Source of the DNA: Siniperca chuatsi
Taxonomy: Eukaryota; Chordata; Actinopteri; Centrarchiformes; Sinipercidae
Assembly: GCF_020085105.1 (NCBI RefSeq)
Contig: NC_058052.1
Span: forward strand, 7,301,733-7,365,732
Direction of reading: 5' to 3'
Length of the DNA stretch: 64,000 nucleotides
Shown: positions 20,740 to 34,339 of the stretch, one piece after another
Numbering within the stretch: position 1 is the stretch's first letter
Layout: each line of letters starts with the position of its first letter
Position numbers and translations under genes: made by a program
The notes under the pieces: generated by a model
Told to the model about the DNA's origin: nothing
Seen by the model: the letters and a program-made list of their open reading frames with translations, nothing else
The model's database searches: none

Positions 20740-21615
20740 CAAAAACTGTTCACTTCACTACACTGATACACAAATCTCGGATGCTTACGTAAAGTTCATT
20801 GTCTGTTATGTCCAAATCACTCTAGTTAACAGCCAACTTGTTGCGGTTGTTATCTCCTATCTGGCACCCGCTGTAGACGTCAGAGGCACAGCGAGGAAGA
20901 GGGGAAACGTTCAGGACAGCTCGTTCCTGCCGGTGGACAAGTTTCTTATCTGTTCAGGGTTTTTTTTTTTGGGTTTTTTTTTTTTGTTTTTGCTCTCTTT
21001 CTCTCTCCCAGAAGAGGGGGGCCCCCCTGCGTTTTTGCACTCAAGGTCTCCAGGCAAGGACTCTCAGGGTGTGCTGAAGTGAGACACTGACACACTCATG
21101 CAAACACACCCAGGCTTGTGTAGTGTGTAGCGTGGGGAGTGTTATGGCATGTCAAGGCCGGTGCAACCAGCCGAAGATGAAACTGTGCTCTTTTCTCTCA
21201 ACCTCTGAGTTTGCACCGTTAAGAGCAGCAGTCATTCATCACAGGGTTCGGTAAAGGAGGATCTATCTTAGATGATCACGTTGGCCCAGTAGAAGTCATC
21301 TCACACCACACTGTGACTGATGATGAGCACCACAAGGAGAGATGCCTGATGTTCAAATCTTTACAAGCATTTTCTATATCTGGGTGTTGAGTTTTGGTCA
21401 ATGCATACATGTTTTGCTTTGTTATCATCGCATATGTTAAATCATATATTAACATAACATATTAACATAAAAAGTGCGCTGCCCCAAGACAATCATATAG
21501 GAGGCTGATGTGCTCTACATCGACAGGATTCATCTGTGTTGTAGTGTTAACTTCATCAAAAGCAAGATTTTATGGAAGTTTGAAGAGAAATTGTTTGAAA
21601 ATAAATTTTATTACG

Positions 21616-21647
<32 letters not shown>

Positions 21648-23380
21648 CATAATTAGGGCCATATATGCATTTAAACAAACGTATGGGCCTGAATCATAGG
21701 TTACATCTTGCTTATCTAAAAACCAAAGATCTTTAGTTGCACAGTTGAGATTCAGATTGAAAAACATTCAAGAGGAAAACAGATTACGTGAGCTGCCTGA
21801 AATGGAAAGTGAGTCACAATAGATTTTTCTGTTGTGCACACTTGTTGATTTAAGAGGGTCAATTTTCTATGAAATGGTGCGACGAAACCCTGAAATATTC
21901 TGGTGTACAGATGAGTTGTTTTACTTTGTCTTTAAAGCCTGGAAAAGAAGGCAAGACTGTTTAATGAATTAATTCTAATTTCTCCAGTACTGTAATTATA
22001 GTACATGTGTTGTAAGGGATTTATGCACTGTGCTGTAGACGTGAAGGTCCGCAAACATGATGGAGAACAATATTTCAATTGGCTTCTTTGTCGTAGGTTT
22101 GAAAATGTACATACGGCATTCTGGACTTGGCTTTCAGTAGCTCGTGGGGTCTTGTAAGGCCATGTGGGCTGGGCATGTGTGCTGTATGCACGTGACCGTA
22201 AAGACAGTGGCTTTACTTGTAGAATGCAGACTAAATTATTCGAATGATGTGTTATTTGCTACATTCAAGCTTAGACCTTTTTCCAACGAGTCAGACATAA
22301 ATATAAATCCTCCAAAGCACCACTTGGTGGCGGCACTGACTGGCAGCTGTCTGAGGTCAAACACTATTTGAATACAGTATAATGCAATTGTAAATGTTTG
22401 TTTTAATGTACTCAGAATCATATTTAGGTAAGTGTTACAATGTATGACACTACAATGAGTGGCACACTCTGTGACCCACACTGACAGTGTGTGAGTGATG
22501 CTGTGAGCCGTGCCCCTTTGGTGAGCTCAACACAAAACTATTTGATCAAGGGCTGATGAGCAATGGCATGTTTGTGCTCTGACGGTGGAGTATGCAGGAG
22601 TCATGGAGAACCCGTGTTTACTGTTATCTGCATGTACTGTACTTATACAGTAAATCCAAGGGACAGCATCCTCTCCTCTGTACTCCTTTGGGCTGCAAAA
22701 CAAACGGCTAAAACCAACAGTGGCAAACAAGTGTACTCTATTGCAGCACTTCCCCCTTCATCAAAATGTCAGACTCATTTCCTCCACGTCTCATGAGGGA
22801 CTGCTTTTAATTGGGTACACTTTAACATGCAGCTTTTAAAATCCAGTCTTGTTTTTTTTTGTTTTTTTGGGGTTTTTTTTGCAGAGTGTTTCATTTGAGC
22901 GGGGCAAATTTGCAGAGTTAAGCAGAAATGTCTCACTCCCCAGAAAAAAGGCAACAAAAGCTGCTTGTTCATCTAAACGCATCTGCCACGGAGCAGGAGC
23001 GAGTTCACTCAGCACAACATTTCAGAGGCAAAAAAAACGTGGATTTGACATTTTGACAGGATGAGGGTATGATTATTTCCTGAATTGTAACACAACAAAC
23101 ACCTGTAGTTGTCTTTGGGCTTGAATTGGCAATCTGGGGCAATTTTATGCTCATTAGCAATAAACGGAGATTCAGTGCGCTCGGTAAACACCACGTTTGA
23201 CTCAAAAATACCTGCTGTGCAGTTTTGTATGTTTGTAGGAAAAAATAAGGTACAAATTACTTTCTAGATATATACTAGTGCAAGCCAGTGTGTTGAAGAT
23301 ATTATTATTAGCTTAGCTTGAGTCAGTCTGTCAGTTGGTCCATCACTTTGGTCAAATATAGTTGTAGTCAGGGATCTGTA
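20740..23380. other. Intergenic region beyond mir202
   Basis: No protein gene is recognised. It holds poly-T/G low complexity (20958-20990, 22850-22880) and an (AT)n microsatellite at 21615-21643. The promoter and first exon of the mir202 host may lie here. Confidence 0.4.
21615..21643. repeat. (AT)n microsatellite
   Basis: About 14 AT units, self-complementary. Confidence 0.9.
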
Positions 23381-23389
23381 GTTATAGTT

Positions 23390-23640
23390 ATTAGTTATCT
23401 CTAGTAACTATTCGATGGATTGCCATGAGATTTTGTACATAAAGCCTACTGCCTTTAGTGACTGCTTTTCCTCTAATGTCACCATGAGGCTGACATTTTT
23501 GGTTTTTAGTGAAATGTCACGACAGCTATTTGATCGATTGCCATGAAATCTGGTTCAGATATCTGTGGTCTCCAGATGTCGAATCCTAATGACTCTGGTG
23601 ATCCCCTGACTTTTAATCTAGTGCCACCAGCACTAGTTGT
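23390..23640 (+). repeat. Copy of the GTTAGCATGCTAAC-type dispersed repeat
   Basis: It contains 'ctattcgatggattgccatgag', 'caccatgaggctgacattt' and 'ctctggtgatcccctga' (in pieces), matching the unit at 105-540. A short imperfect tandem duplication follows (23645-23690 and 23735-23780, sharing 'aattctgggtaaat'). Confidence 0.7.
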
Positions 23641-23789
23641 TGACTATCTCAAGTAGGACTAATTTGCTAGGAATTCTGGGTAAATGTGTGCTTTTTTTGA
23701 ACTAAAAACATGCACAAAGCTGTCTAGTTATTAACTATTGCAAGCAGAATTGATTTGCTATGAATTCTGGGTAAATTAAGTACAAAACT

Positions 23790-25994
23790 GTACTGGGAAA
23801 ATTCAGCCGAGTTTAAGAATTCACAAAACTTCCAGTAGCATAAAATCTCATCACAGTGCAGACCTGCAGCAGAGCTGAGATGCTGTGGCTTCTTAATGTG
23901 GCAGTGCTCACTTCTTCTGCTAACTCATCAGACAGGCTCAGGATAGTTTCTTTGGACAAATGAAAACGACTGGTGATGTCCTGACTGCTGTTTATTTCCA
24001 GCGGATCTCTCGGCTGTCTAAAAACTCTTTCCCTTCTCATTATTCACTCCACAATATTGTTATAAAACCACAAATTATGAGTCATGTTTTCCCCTTTTCT
24101 GGAGTGGTACTGATTGTTACCATGGGAACCCTGGGTAGGGAGGCTAACATCTTAGGCTTTTCTTTATTTTTGTGGAACTTGCATTAGACTAATCTAAGAG
24201 CAAAAACAAGACTGGCCTAACACAACAGACCGGTCTGTGAAACTGGCCCCTAGTCAAGATTTCAGGTTGTCCAATGTTTTGGTCTATTATCAGCTATACT
24301 TTGTGTTTAGTGCTACTTTGCTTGTTAGCAAATATTAACACTTTAAACTAAAATACCAAATTTAAAGACGAATACTGAACTATAAAAAGGAGCCATGGTT
24401 TAAAATAGCATGAAATATTGAATTTTGAACATGTATTAACTTTAGGAAAACACAGTATTGCATTCACTGCAGTGTATACTGAACAATGAAATAGAACTGC
24501 CTTCATCTCCTACGTGAAGCACACTGGTCCAAGGTCATTTAGATACAAAGAATGTTTTCAATAGCTGGGCCAATGCTAGCGCTTGCTATTATTATAACAT
24601 TCTTTTCGATCTGAAAATGCTACTTTGTTGCTCACCTCTGGGAGGCTGTGAGTCTGAATCCCTGTGTCTCCCTCTTCCTTTCCTTTTCTCAGCAGTTAGT
24701 GAATTTTAGCTTCCCCTCCCTCCATTTCCCTTGTTGTGTTGTGCTTTGGTGCAGGATGCTGGAGATGCAGTTAAACAGATGGAGACGGGGGGGGTGGACT
24801 CCCTGGGCCCCTCATGTAGGGGCCAATCTGCACCAGGCAGGGGGTCTGACAGAATAAGGCCAATGTGGAGGTGAGACAAGCACCTCAACCAGGTCCTCTG
24901 GGGAGTCGGGCCACCACGCTGCCAATAGGAGGCTCGTGAAGCATGCAGAAGCTAAAAGTTCTCCTCACCTCTGAGCGGTTATGGCTCTTTTCATCTGTTC
25001 TGCACACGTGTGTGTATGTCTGAGAGAGGAGGCTGAGGATGGGAGGAAGAGAATGATGGAGCATGACGAAAAGCAGTTGAATAAAACAATGATTACAGGA
25101 GGTCAGTTGTGTCTGTGAACCCCAGCGTTAGTCTCTGCGTCTGAAACACAGCTAAGCAAGCTAAAAGTGAACAGATGCAAACCAATAGAAGCCAATACTG
25201 CCTCACCACTTTTGTGTGGCGTGAACATTATGACTGCATAACCTCATTTTACATTTAAATGAATTCCTCCGGCTTAATTTTACCGCTTGCATGTTTGTAA
25301 ATTGTCTTTCTCTGCTCTCTGCAATGTGCAGGAATCTATTTGTGGTTCACAGCCAGCTGTAATGGAAACCAGGCAATGTTTGACCTCAAGCTTTCTCATG
25401 TTAGCGTCATGCGCTCATATGATTCAAGGCTGTATCCAGGCGTTTACTGTATCTGACGCAGAGTTACTGACAAAGAGCAACAGCAGCAGAGGCTTTGGTT
25501 CCATGATTGCAGGCATATTGGGAGGTTTTTCTTCTTTTTTTTCAATAGCTATAGACATCCTGGAGACATCACTATTCAAAGATGGTCATTTTACATATGA
25601 GAAAATCATACCATTAAAAGACTTAGCTAGCAGTAAAATCCATGAAGTACTCAATGGAGAACTTATTAGGGCTCATGTCACCACATGGTCATGATGGAAT
25701 TAAGCATGTTGCCATTTAACAGTAATTACAGTCAGATCAAACAAAAAAAATCCAGTGTGGCTACTCTTTTTCTGTCCTTGTTACTCTCACTTTCTCTGTC
25801 TATGTCTCAATCTCTTCCTCCCCGTCTCCCTCGCTTTCTCTTTCCCTGAAGGTGTCTCAATCAGACGACAACGGTGGCTGTCTGTGGTCGTCAAAAGACA
25901 TTTCAATTTTGGCAACCCTCCCTTGGGTTCGGGGGCAAATTACCACTTCAAAAGGCTGCGAGTCCCCAGGTCGCTCCCAGCGGGGTCTGCCCAG

Positions 25995-26035
<41 letters not shown>

Positions 26036-26630
26036 CCTCTCTCTCACCCCGCTGCTCAGCAATGCTGATGAGGGCCCAGGCCCCCTTGAGCATGCTTGTC
26101 CCTCCACACTAAACAAAACTCTCTCTCAGGAGAACAGGGAGCATGCTTCATTATTCTGCATGAACAGCATAATGTCTTTAATTCGCGTTAGGTGGAATGT
26201 GTTTGTAGCTTTTTAACCACTGGAAAAGTTACAATCGCTCAGTCGAAGTTTTGACAGAAGACGCATGAACTTTTAGGGTGAGGCTTTTGCGAAGCAATCC
26301 ATCACACCAATTTAGAGTTTTTGTGTAAATGATGTATCCTTTTCATTAAGTACAGTAGTTTAATTGTGCAGCTAATGCTAATTACTGGGTGACCAAAAAG
26401 ACTTTACAGGTTCAGATCCAGCTAAACCTAGGTCAATCAACAGCCTTGTGTCCTACACAATCAATGCTTAAGGCCACAATTTTATAGCCTGATGGTATAA
26501 GTTTTGCTTGTAGAAAAAAAATGAAACAATCCCACTGAAACGTGGTGTACTCCCTGTCTTTCGTCATGGTGTCATTTCTGATACATCAGGAGTCACAAAA
26601 GTTAGACATTTTCAAGTTCTATGCATGTAA
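23790..26630. other. Intergenic, no gene recognised
   Basis: It contains a repeat-like block at about 24090-24250, part of the 105-540 repeat (24270-24370), and a (CT)n microsatellite (25999-26031). Open frames such as 25287-25694 show no domain or codon pattern that I recognise. Confidence 0.45.
25999..26031. repeat. (CT)n microsatellite
   Basis: About 16 perfect CT units. The overlapping open frames are artefacts of the repeat. Confidence 0.95.
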
Positions 26631-26635
26631 CTTTA

Positions 26636-26972
26636 AAGGAATAGTTTGTGTTTTTGGAAATTCTGCGTATTTGCTTTCTTGCCAAGAGTCATGTCCGTAT
26701 GCTAAACATGAAGCTGGAGCAAGCAGGGGGTTAGTTTAGCTTAGTGCAAAGACTGTGTCCAGGGGTAAACAGCTAGCCGAGTTCTTCATACTTTTTGTAC
26801 AGATTAACAAACGAGATATAACGTGTTAGCCGTTTCCCCCTGCAGCCTTTATGCTAAAGTTAGGCTAAGTGCGTGCTGTCTTTATAATTCGACTCCTGAG
26901 ACGAGAGTGGTAAGAATCTTCTCATTGAACTCTTGGCAAGAAAGTAAATAATAATTTTTCCCAAAATGACTG
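26636..26972. mobile_element. MITE with inverted ends (TTGCTTTCTTGCCAAGAGT)
   Basis: The left end holds TTGCTTTCTTGCCAAGAGT (26671-26689) and the right end its near-exact inverse (ACTCTTGGCAAGAAAGTAAA, 26929-26948). The middle has 'ttagtttagcttag' and 'aacgagatataacgtgttag'. This pattern is a familiar short non-autonomous element in teleosts. Confidence 0.8.
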
Positions 26973-26979
26973 TTCCTGG

Positions 26980-29900
26980 CATTCAATCAAAATAACACCC
27001 ACAATGGATCAAGTTCATGTTCGCAGTTGTTATTTATCATATACAGCTCTCCATTTACACTGTGGAGTGAAAGCCTTTTTTCATGAAGTGTTTGTGTAGC
27101 CCATTTAGTGGCCAATAGACATTTGACACACTGCAGTGTCAGTTATGTAATGTTCTTGTTGTTTTTGAGATCAGAGATGAAATTGTGATAGAAGTCAACA
27201 TCACGATATTTCTTTCTGTCTATGCCATCATATATCTGAGTGATTAAAATCACACGCCAGTGAGATATTTGTGAGGCCTCAAAGGTGAACCCTGAGGCCA
27301 TAATCCTCCCAGGTTGCATGTGTGAAAGAGGTATAAGACACTACATTCCTTTCTGCTCACTCACTGTAAGTCACAGAGGATAAAGACATTAGCTAAAAGC
27401 CTAAAATGTGACATAAAATATAAAAGACATATATTAACTGCAGTACAAAGACATGAATTGAAGAACTAGCTTCCTTAATACAGTGAGAAGATTGACTTGT
27501 GTTAAAAGGGACTTAAATAATCGTTGTGTTGTTCCACCCTGTGAGTTTTTGTTTTGTTGGGTAAATGAAGGATGACAGTCCCTCTTTCAGCACATGTGCA
27601 GCTTCTCTTGTATTATAGGAGGAATTGTAATAAGTCTTGCAGTGAGTAAAGCAGACATTACAGTGCTTGGCAGGGAGCTGACAGAGAGTGAAGGCGCGCT
27701 ATTGTCTGAGCTGACTGACACTCACAGACTCACCATGCATCACCACTGCTTTATTGTGGCGTGCTGCTCTTGAATGGCTCTGTTTGGTTTGATCATGGCT
27801 AATGGTGAGCTAATACGGCAATTAAAGATCAAGCGCCGATTTATGAAATATTTAGTGTTCGCACACCATTCAACCCTGCCTCTCTGACTTGTGTCTCTGA
27901 GCCTTTGACTCGGCTGCTGCACAGAGGTTTTAATTAATTAAATTAGCACAAAGTAATTGCCACAAAACAACGTGGGGCCTTCGGGGCCCCCAAGAGTCTG
28001 AAACCCCTGGGCAGTTGCCTACTTTGCCCAATTGGTAATCCAGTCTTTTTTTCAAATTTTTTTGTGTGCGTTATTTCTAGTGTACCCTGTGACCCATGAG
28101 CTGTCCATGCACTCCAAGTATCAGACTGATCTTCTCTTAGTCTGATTTATAATACAGTGTATCTGACATGTTACATTAAATACTATTTGCTTTGGAATAT
28201 TCCCTACCCTCGGCTGGTTTGATGCCTTAACCTCCCACGTGACCACACAGCCTCTCAGGTTACTGGAATATACAGTATATGTTTGTGGTAACCATTTTCA
28301 CGCATTTTGACGTGACAAAGATCTGACTGGGATAAAACCATAGTCTATTGAAAAACATTTGCTGTTTGAAGCCAGTGTCCGGGTGCAACTTTCTGATTAT
28401 CTTTTTTTTCATTCATAATCTGGGGATATTCGAATGAGGGAATGTGCTTGATTCATTTGCATGTTTTAAAGGGTCTAAAATTGCAATGCAAATCTGTTGT
28501 GCAAACTAACTGCAAGACTTACAATCAAATGAAAAAATTATGTTCTCATTTAAGTGGTGATCCAAATCCACACTTGTGACAGACATGACTGACATGTAGA
28601 GTCACCTGTACTGCTTGACAAAACTGCAGGCTGGCACACTTAGGCATGTTTCAGTGGAATATCACTGAAACCCTCAAGTTCAACATTATTATTATTTTTT
28701 TTTTTGGGGGGGGGGTTACTTAACTCTTATGAGGGATCCAGGACCCTCCCAGCCCCCCTCATTCAAACACTGTCTTCTTATCTGCTGACATTACTGTATG
28801 CACACACACTCACACACAAGTAGCACATCAGAGCTGCTGATGGAAATGGAAATGTGGAGCTCTGGCTCTGCCTTTCTATAACCTCATGTAGTGCCCGTGC
28901 TGTGCTGAGGTTGCAGAGGGGAGATGTGAGGGTCGTCAGGCTGTCTCTAGTTTTTGACATTTCTCCTGTTTCGTCTCTCACTTCCTCTCTGTGAATGTCT
29001 CACTCCGACTGAGGTGAGATCTCTCTGTATTCTGCGCCCTGGTGCGTCTGATGATCAGACGTGGGCATGGGAAAGCGGGGCTGTGGCCTTGCGCAACGGG
29101 GGCTCTCACCTCCTACCTCCCCCCTCATCCTCCTCCCACCTCCTCCTCCCCCTTCTAGTCTAATGATAAGAGTCGTATGAAAGACCTTCCTTTCCTGGTA
29201 GGAACTCGGAGATAAGGTGGGCGGTGGGGTGATTGCTGGGCCTTCTCCCGGGAACAGGGAGTTCCCAGACTCCTCTGATACTGTTGTACAGAGCGGATGA
29301 AGGTTGCAGAGCGTGTCTTTGCGCGCGCACGGCTGGTATTTGAGAGCTCGTGTTCATCTTAGCTTGCACCCCTGAATGCATGTGGCACTTTTCTCAGGTA
29401 ACATTATCACAGCTCGTCAAAAAAAAACCCCACCTTCGCTCAAGTTTTCAGCAAAGAAATGTGTTCTCTCAAAATACATACTATACATGCTGTCAGCCTG
29501 AAACTGTCTGCCACATCCTTGAGAACCTTGTGGTGGCACAACAACACCTAATATCTGATGAAGGTTAACCAAAACACCGGTCATGCTGACCCTGCACAGA
29601 GCAAACTGCCTCAGCCTTGACTCAGTGTCTCACTGTAGCCTTTAGTAGAAGAGCACTGAAATGTATTGTGGATGAAAAAGAACTGCTACTTCAGATACAT
29701 TTTTCTTGAGTCATAGGAACAGTCAAAGTAATTACTCAAGTCAGGGCGAGGGATAAATAATCAAGATTTATCCCTCAAAGATTTGCCCTTGAATAACTGA
29801 GTGGCTGTTGGAAGCTAAAAAGTTGGCAGTGATTCCTTTTACGGTCTTATTAACAAAAATATAGAATCTGTCATGGGAGGCTGCCCATTAATCTTATCTC

Positions 29901-31230
29901 TTATCTTAAGAAAATTAAAGTTACAGAACATAAAAGTCGGCACAATTAGCCAAGAAGTGAAAGCATGCAGATATTTTCCACCTCTGTGCCCATGTCCCTC
30001 CTTGTCTCAGCCCAGCTTGAATATAAAACTTAACTTGATTCCTCCAGCTTTACCTCTATTTTCCAAGGTTGTTGTCTGTGTTCAGGAGAGGGTAATGAGC
30101 TGTCAATCAATTGACCAGGGTTTGATTCATGGGTACCTTCCAGGGAGGACAGACTTACTGCTCCAGTGAAACCTGAGCAGCAATGACAGTTGATGCTTGC
30201 AGAAAAAGAAACAAACAGGCACATTTGCATTGCTGTAGTTTTTTTTTTTTCAGAACTGCCATAACCTATTCAGTTTTGACATAATATATGATTGTATACC
30301 CCCCCATGTGGTTTACGGTAGGAAAAGGGAGACAAGATGCACGTGTGTGTTTAGGTAGCGGCTTGAGGAAGGAGTCTGTGGTCGTCTTTGCACACCTCTC
30401 TCTGCTGGATGCGCTTTGTGTGTCCCTGACACTTTCTCTCATTATTAGATACACGGCCTCCTGCTGGGAAGACCAGGTGTTGTTGGGGCTGTCATACATA
30501 CTGTACAACCCCAATCAAGATGCCTCATGCACACAGACACATGCATGCACACACACACACACACACACATATATACACCCACCCACCCACGCACACATCA
30601 AAGGTGGTTCTAGGAGAGGACAGATGTGATATATTTATCAGCCCATCACTACTACACAGAAGAGGTGTTAGATTGTGGTCTGGAGAGGTGGAACCTAAAC
30701 TTCAGGACCCACTTTTCAGCTAATAGCTGTCCAGTCTGTGTGAAATATCAAGATGATCTGGACAAGGGTAGGAGGGTGTGGGGCTGTTCACTGGTCCTAG
30801 ATCAGCACTATAAAGAGGGAAAATCCTCTTGGCAATACAATTTAATATTCCTGGCTTTACCAAAAACTGTGCTCTTGACCTCAGGGATGACAGATGAAAA
30901 TTAAATGCATTTGAGCTATCAAAAGGTAACAACAGGACTGATTTGATTCGATTTATGAACCTACAAATCACACAGATCCATGGGATAACGTGTAAAAGTC
31001 AGAATACTTGTTTCCAACATGGAAAAACAGATAGCTCAAGTAAAATTTCATTAATAACCTGGCACCTTACTCCATAAATAAGCTCGAACCTGACCTCTAA
31101 AAGCCTCTCTTATTTTTGTCAACTTCATATTTAATGACAGGATGTTCCACAATACAACACCAGTAAAAAAGGGTACATAGGCTACATAATTTACAGGCAT
31201 TTACATGAACGCCTGGTTTTATGTTGCTTT
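26980..31230. other. Intergenic, no gene recognised
   Basis: It contains part of the 8647-type element at about 27970-28055, a T11G10 junction (28695-28715), a GC-richer stretch at 28950-29330, and a (CA)n microsatellite (30548-30569). Nothing else can be supported. Confidence 0.45.
30548..30569. repeat. (CA)n microsatellite
   Basis: About 11 CA units followed by imperfect CCCA/CA repeats to about 30597. Confidence 0.9.
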
Positions 31231-31239
31231 ATCCACGGT

Positions 31240-31470
31240 TGCTACACGGTAACAAATTTTCCTGTGGAATTACAGTAAACTACTGGTTATTTCTACAGTC
31301 TCATACTTTAATTTACAATAACAGCGTAATACTGTAATTGTCACATTCTACTGTAGAATGTGAAAATTACAGTATAATACCTTAGCTAGTCATGCCAGTA
31401 ATATACTGCAATTCTACAGTGTTGTTGTTGTAATCTACATTAACAGTTTCTAACTGTATGTATAACAGTA
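31240..31470. mobile_element. Palindromic CTGTAAT-rich MITE-like element
   Basis: Repeated ACAGTAAACTACTG words occur near both ends (31273-31286 and 31467-31480). A 23-bp inverted repeat with one mismatch sits at the centre (31329-31351 against 31353-31375). It is likely a small non-autonomous element; the family is not named. Confidence 0.5.
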
Positions 31471-32338
31471 AACTACTGAAAGGTTTTCTTCATATTCATA
31501 TTATTAAAAACAAATGTGTCTTTAATCTTAATGGTCCAGTATTGAGATCTAAAAATTAGCTCAGTTTTACATTTAAAATGCATAACCCCTAAACACCAAA
31601 CACCAAAAAGGATGAGAAAAGTGACAGCTTTATGGAACTGAACATTTATTCAAAGGCATTGTATGACAAATTGTAAAGTTTTATTGTATCTCCAAATATC
31701 TTAGAAACCAAGCAAAATACGACATAGCCTACTTTGTGTTTGAAAAGTAAATTCTTAAAGTGCATGCCCTGTCTCAGGGCATCAATGTAAACCTATTAAT
31801 GATAATATCCTGAGCTCCCTCCCAGACTTCATCATGAGTCTAAACATACATAACTGCTTTGCAAACTACTGTACGAGAACCTTTTTTCAATTAAAACAAA
31901 AACAATATAAAAGCACTATTAAACCGATTGCAGGTTAACATTATTTGCAATGGCTTCAAATGTCCTTTATTTTAATCAGCAGAGGGCTAGCATCCAGGTG
32001 TTCAGACTTACAGCTCACTGAGTGAGAGACACTTTTCCCTGGCTGGTCTTTTTTCCCTTCTCTGGGTTAATCCCAATGAAGCACCTAAAAACAGCATGTA
32101 ACACTTGTATGAAGTAAACAGACATGATATTGCCTGGAATTCACCCATTATGTCCCAGCTTTTAGTACACCTTGGCAACAAACTGCAAATATCCATGCAG
32201 CAACATAGCTACAGCTTAGAAACACACTTAGGTTGAGCTAACAACAATAATCTTGCAATGCAGTCCAACCAATGAGTATCTTGGGGCTCAGCAGCCAAAA
32301 CAAGAATGGTACATTACTGTTAGAATTTGGCCATATTT

Positions 32339-32566
32339 TTACAGCAATTTATTAATTGGTTGAATATGGATCATCATTACATATGGACACAAATATTCAG
32401 GAGCATGCCCGTTGATGATATTATACATATGATGCAGCTTCTGTCGTTCTACCCTGAGCTGTAAAGGCAGCTGTCCGACACATCTGAATTCATCATTACC
32501 AACATGAGTTTGAGGGAAATTCTCATTCAGTAAATGCAAAATAATGGTATTTTGTTTCACCCTCAA
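32339..32566 (-). pseudogene. Fragment of LINE reverse transcriptase C-terminal region
   Basis: The minus-strand frame reads QLPLQLRVERQKLHHMYNIINGHAPEYL. That pattern (W/QLP..LR....KL...Y.I.NG.APxYL) is typical of the region after the reverse transcriptase domain in fish non-LTR retrotransposons. The fragment is short and decayed; the clade is not assignable. Confidence 0.55.
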
Positions 32567-33774
32567 TTTGTTTAGCTGTCAAATCTCTATACTAAGCAGA
32601 ACAGGCATGATGAAAATGACTACGGTTAGCACTAAAGGCAATCATTCATCAAAACGGCGTCATCTTACACCTTAATTTTTGCAGGGGAGTAATGGAACAA
32701 AAAGGAGCAGCCACACCTCCAACTCCTTGGCAAGGTAACCAACTTTATTGTGTCCTGCTGTTGTGTGAAAAACTAGTCGTGCCACGTGCAGCAGGAAATC
32801 AGACCACTGTTGCATATATTATTGACTGACTTCTTTATTTAAACAATGTGAGTTTGTTTGGCTGCACTGTAAACAGATACAGTACACCAGTTGGTCTTCT
32901 GTTGTATTTCCCAACCAGTGTTTGCTATAGTATTAAACTGCATAACAACTTAAATTGGAGCTATTTAGTAGAGTTTCAGGAGCAGGACCGCACCTCAATC
33001 ACGGCACTTCCGGCATTCCCATAAATACCCACCTAACCCATCTCCTCCCCTTTCGCTCTCGTATTCTGCGCCAGAACCGAGATCACGCAACATCGCCTTG
33101 AGCACACTCAGAAAAGTGAGCTAATGTTACTACTTCACCCTAAGAGCAACTTCATCTATCCACTCACCTTATCTCGAATATGGACTTCATCTCACATTGC
33201 TGCCGCTTCAGTTCTCTGACTCCATCGCCTCTGATGACAACTCCAGTCCCTGCCATCGTCTTGACCACTACGGCCTCACAACATGTCTTCAACCCTCTGG
33301 GGTCTGAGGGCATTTTCTCGATTTTACCCATCTTCTGAAATTCACTTTTTAAAGGCACTTGCATAACATGATACCCATGTGTTTTATATCAAAATGAGGC
33401 ACCACTTGTCCTAGAGCATTGTGTAAAGAAATATTTTGGCCCTAAAGATGAAAAGTTGAAATCCGATTTTGAAATTCTTCAAATCTCTTATGAAAACATA
33501 TCATTACTCATGTGGACAAATTGTTTTGGTGCTTATAATGGGTTTACCAAAGTCTCAGGTTCACAAAAGTAGTGGAATGTATGAATACAATAGTAGATAA
33601 ATGCATAATGTCTGAAATGACATTTTGTACTATCATTTTTTGAGTACAAGTGTTGTCTGTGACTCTACTTTCACCAAATGTTAGAGGGACTGAAAAATGA
33701 CTTCTTACAACATATCAAGCTTCATAGGATGTGTGCAAATGGAAAATTTGCATTACAACAGTCTTTTTTTTCTC

Positions 33775-33960
33775 AAACCAAACATGTACTATGTATGTAC
33801 ACACAGAAATAACACACTATTTATAATAATTATATAATGTGCATGTTTTCAGTTTCACTTTTTCAGCAAGTTTTTTTCACACCAAATATTTACTATGTAT
33901 GGAAAACAGAAAAACACACTATTTACAATATTTACATAATGTGCATGTTTCAACTGTCTT
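33775..33960. repeat. Short tandem duplication in the piggyBac remnant
   Basis: Two copies of about 75 bp ('tttactatgtatg..acacactatttac/ta.aat...ataatgtgcatgttt') lie at about 33778-33850 and 33885-33950. Confidence 0.7.
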
Positions 33961-34255
33961 GCCATGCTGCAAAACAGTTTCTGTCCAGCTGCATGCAGAG
34001 GGCAACATCACATTCCCTGCGTTTCCATGGTGTGTCCTTACCTTTCCTTTGGCAATGTTCACATCTCCTGCAACCCGTGTTGGCTTTCGTGCAGGGGCCT
34101 GCTGCATGGACATCAGCAACAGGTACAGGAAGATGGAGATGCTTGCCACAGAGCTCAGCAGTCAGCTCCTCCATGAAAGCAACAATTTCTACCATATCGC
34201 GTCCACTCTGCCACCAAAGACGCACCCTGTCTTCAGCAGGCCAATGAGGACACAT
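33950..34255 (-). pseudogene. piggyBac transposase C-terminal cysteine-rich domain (remnant)
   Basis: A 101-residue open frame ends GCRRCEHCQRKG, ECDVALCMQ, RNCFAAWQDS, with cysteines spaced CxxCxxC...C...C...C. That is the C-terminal zinc-binding domain layout of piggyBac transposases. The catalytic DDD core is absent from the visible frame, so it is not a functional transposase. Confidence 0.65.
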
Positions 34256-34339
34256 GCCAGGTCACACTTGACAATGAAATTTACTGCCGCATCCTCGCCA
34301 CACGTGTAGCCCTACCATGTGGTGCCCCATCTCACCCAG

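Larger units (their letters stand above)
33293..34330 (-). mobile_element. Truncated piggyBac-type transposon remnant
   Basis: The low-coordinate end begins CCCTCTGGGGTCTGAGGG at 33293, preceded by TTCAA (a decayed TTAA-like target), as expected for a piggyBac terminus. The minus-strand frame from 34255 ends with a piggyBac-like C-terminal cysteine-rich domain. The opposite terminus is not found, and beyond about 34255 the frame runs into sequence of another kind, so the element is truncated or interrupted. Confidence 0.6.

Noticed and set aside
20516..21082. 188-codon plus-strand open frame
   Set aside because: It covers the antisense of a splice-flanked non-coding exon and long A and T runs (KKKKN, FFFLGFFF). 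No domain.
25287..25694. 135-codon plus-strand open frame
   Set aside because: No recognisable protein family, no splice context and no promoter evidence.
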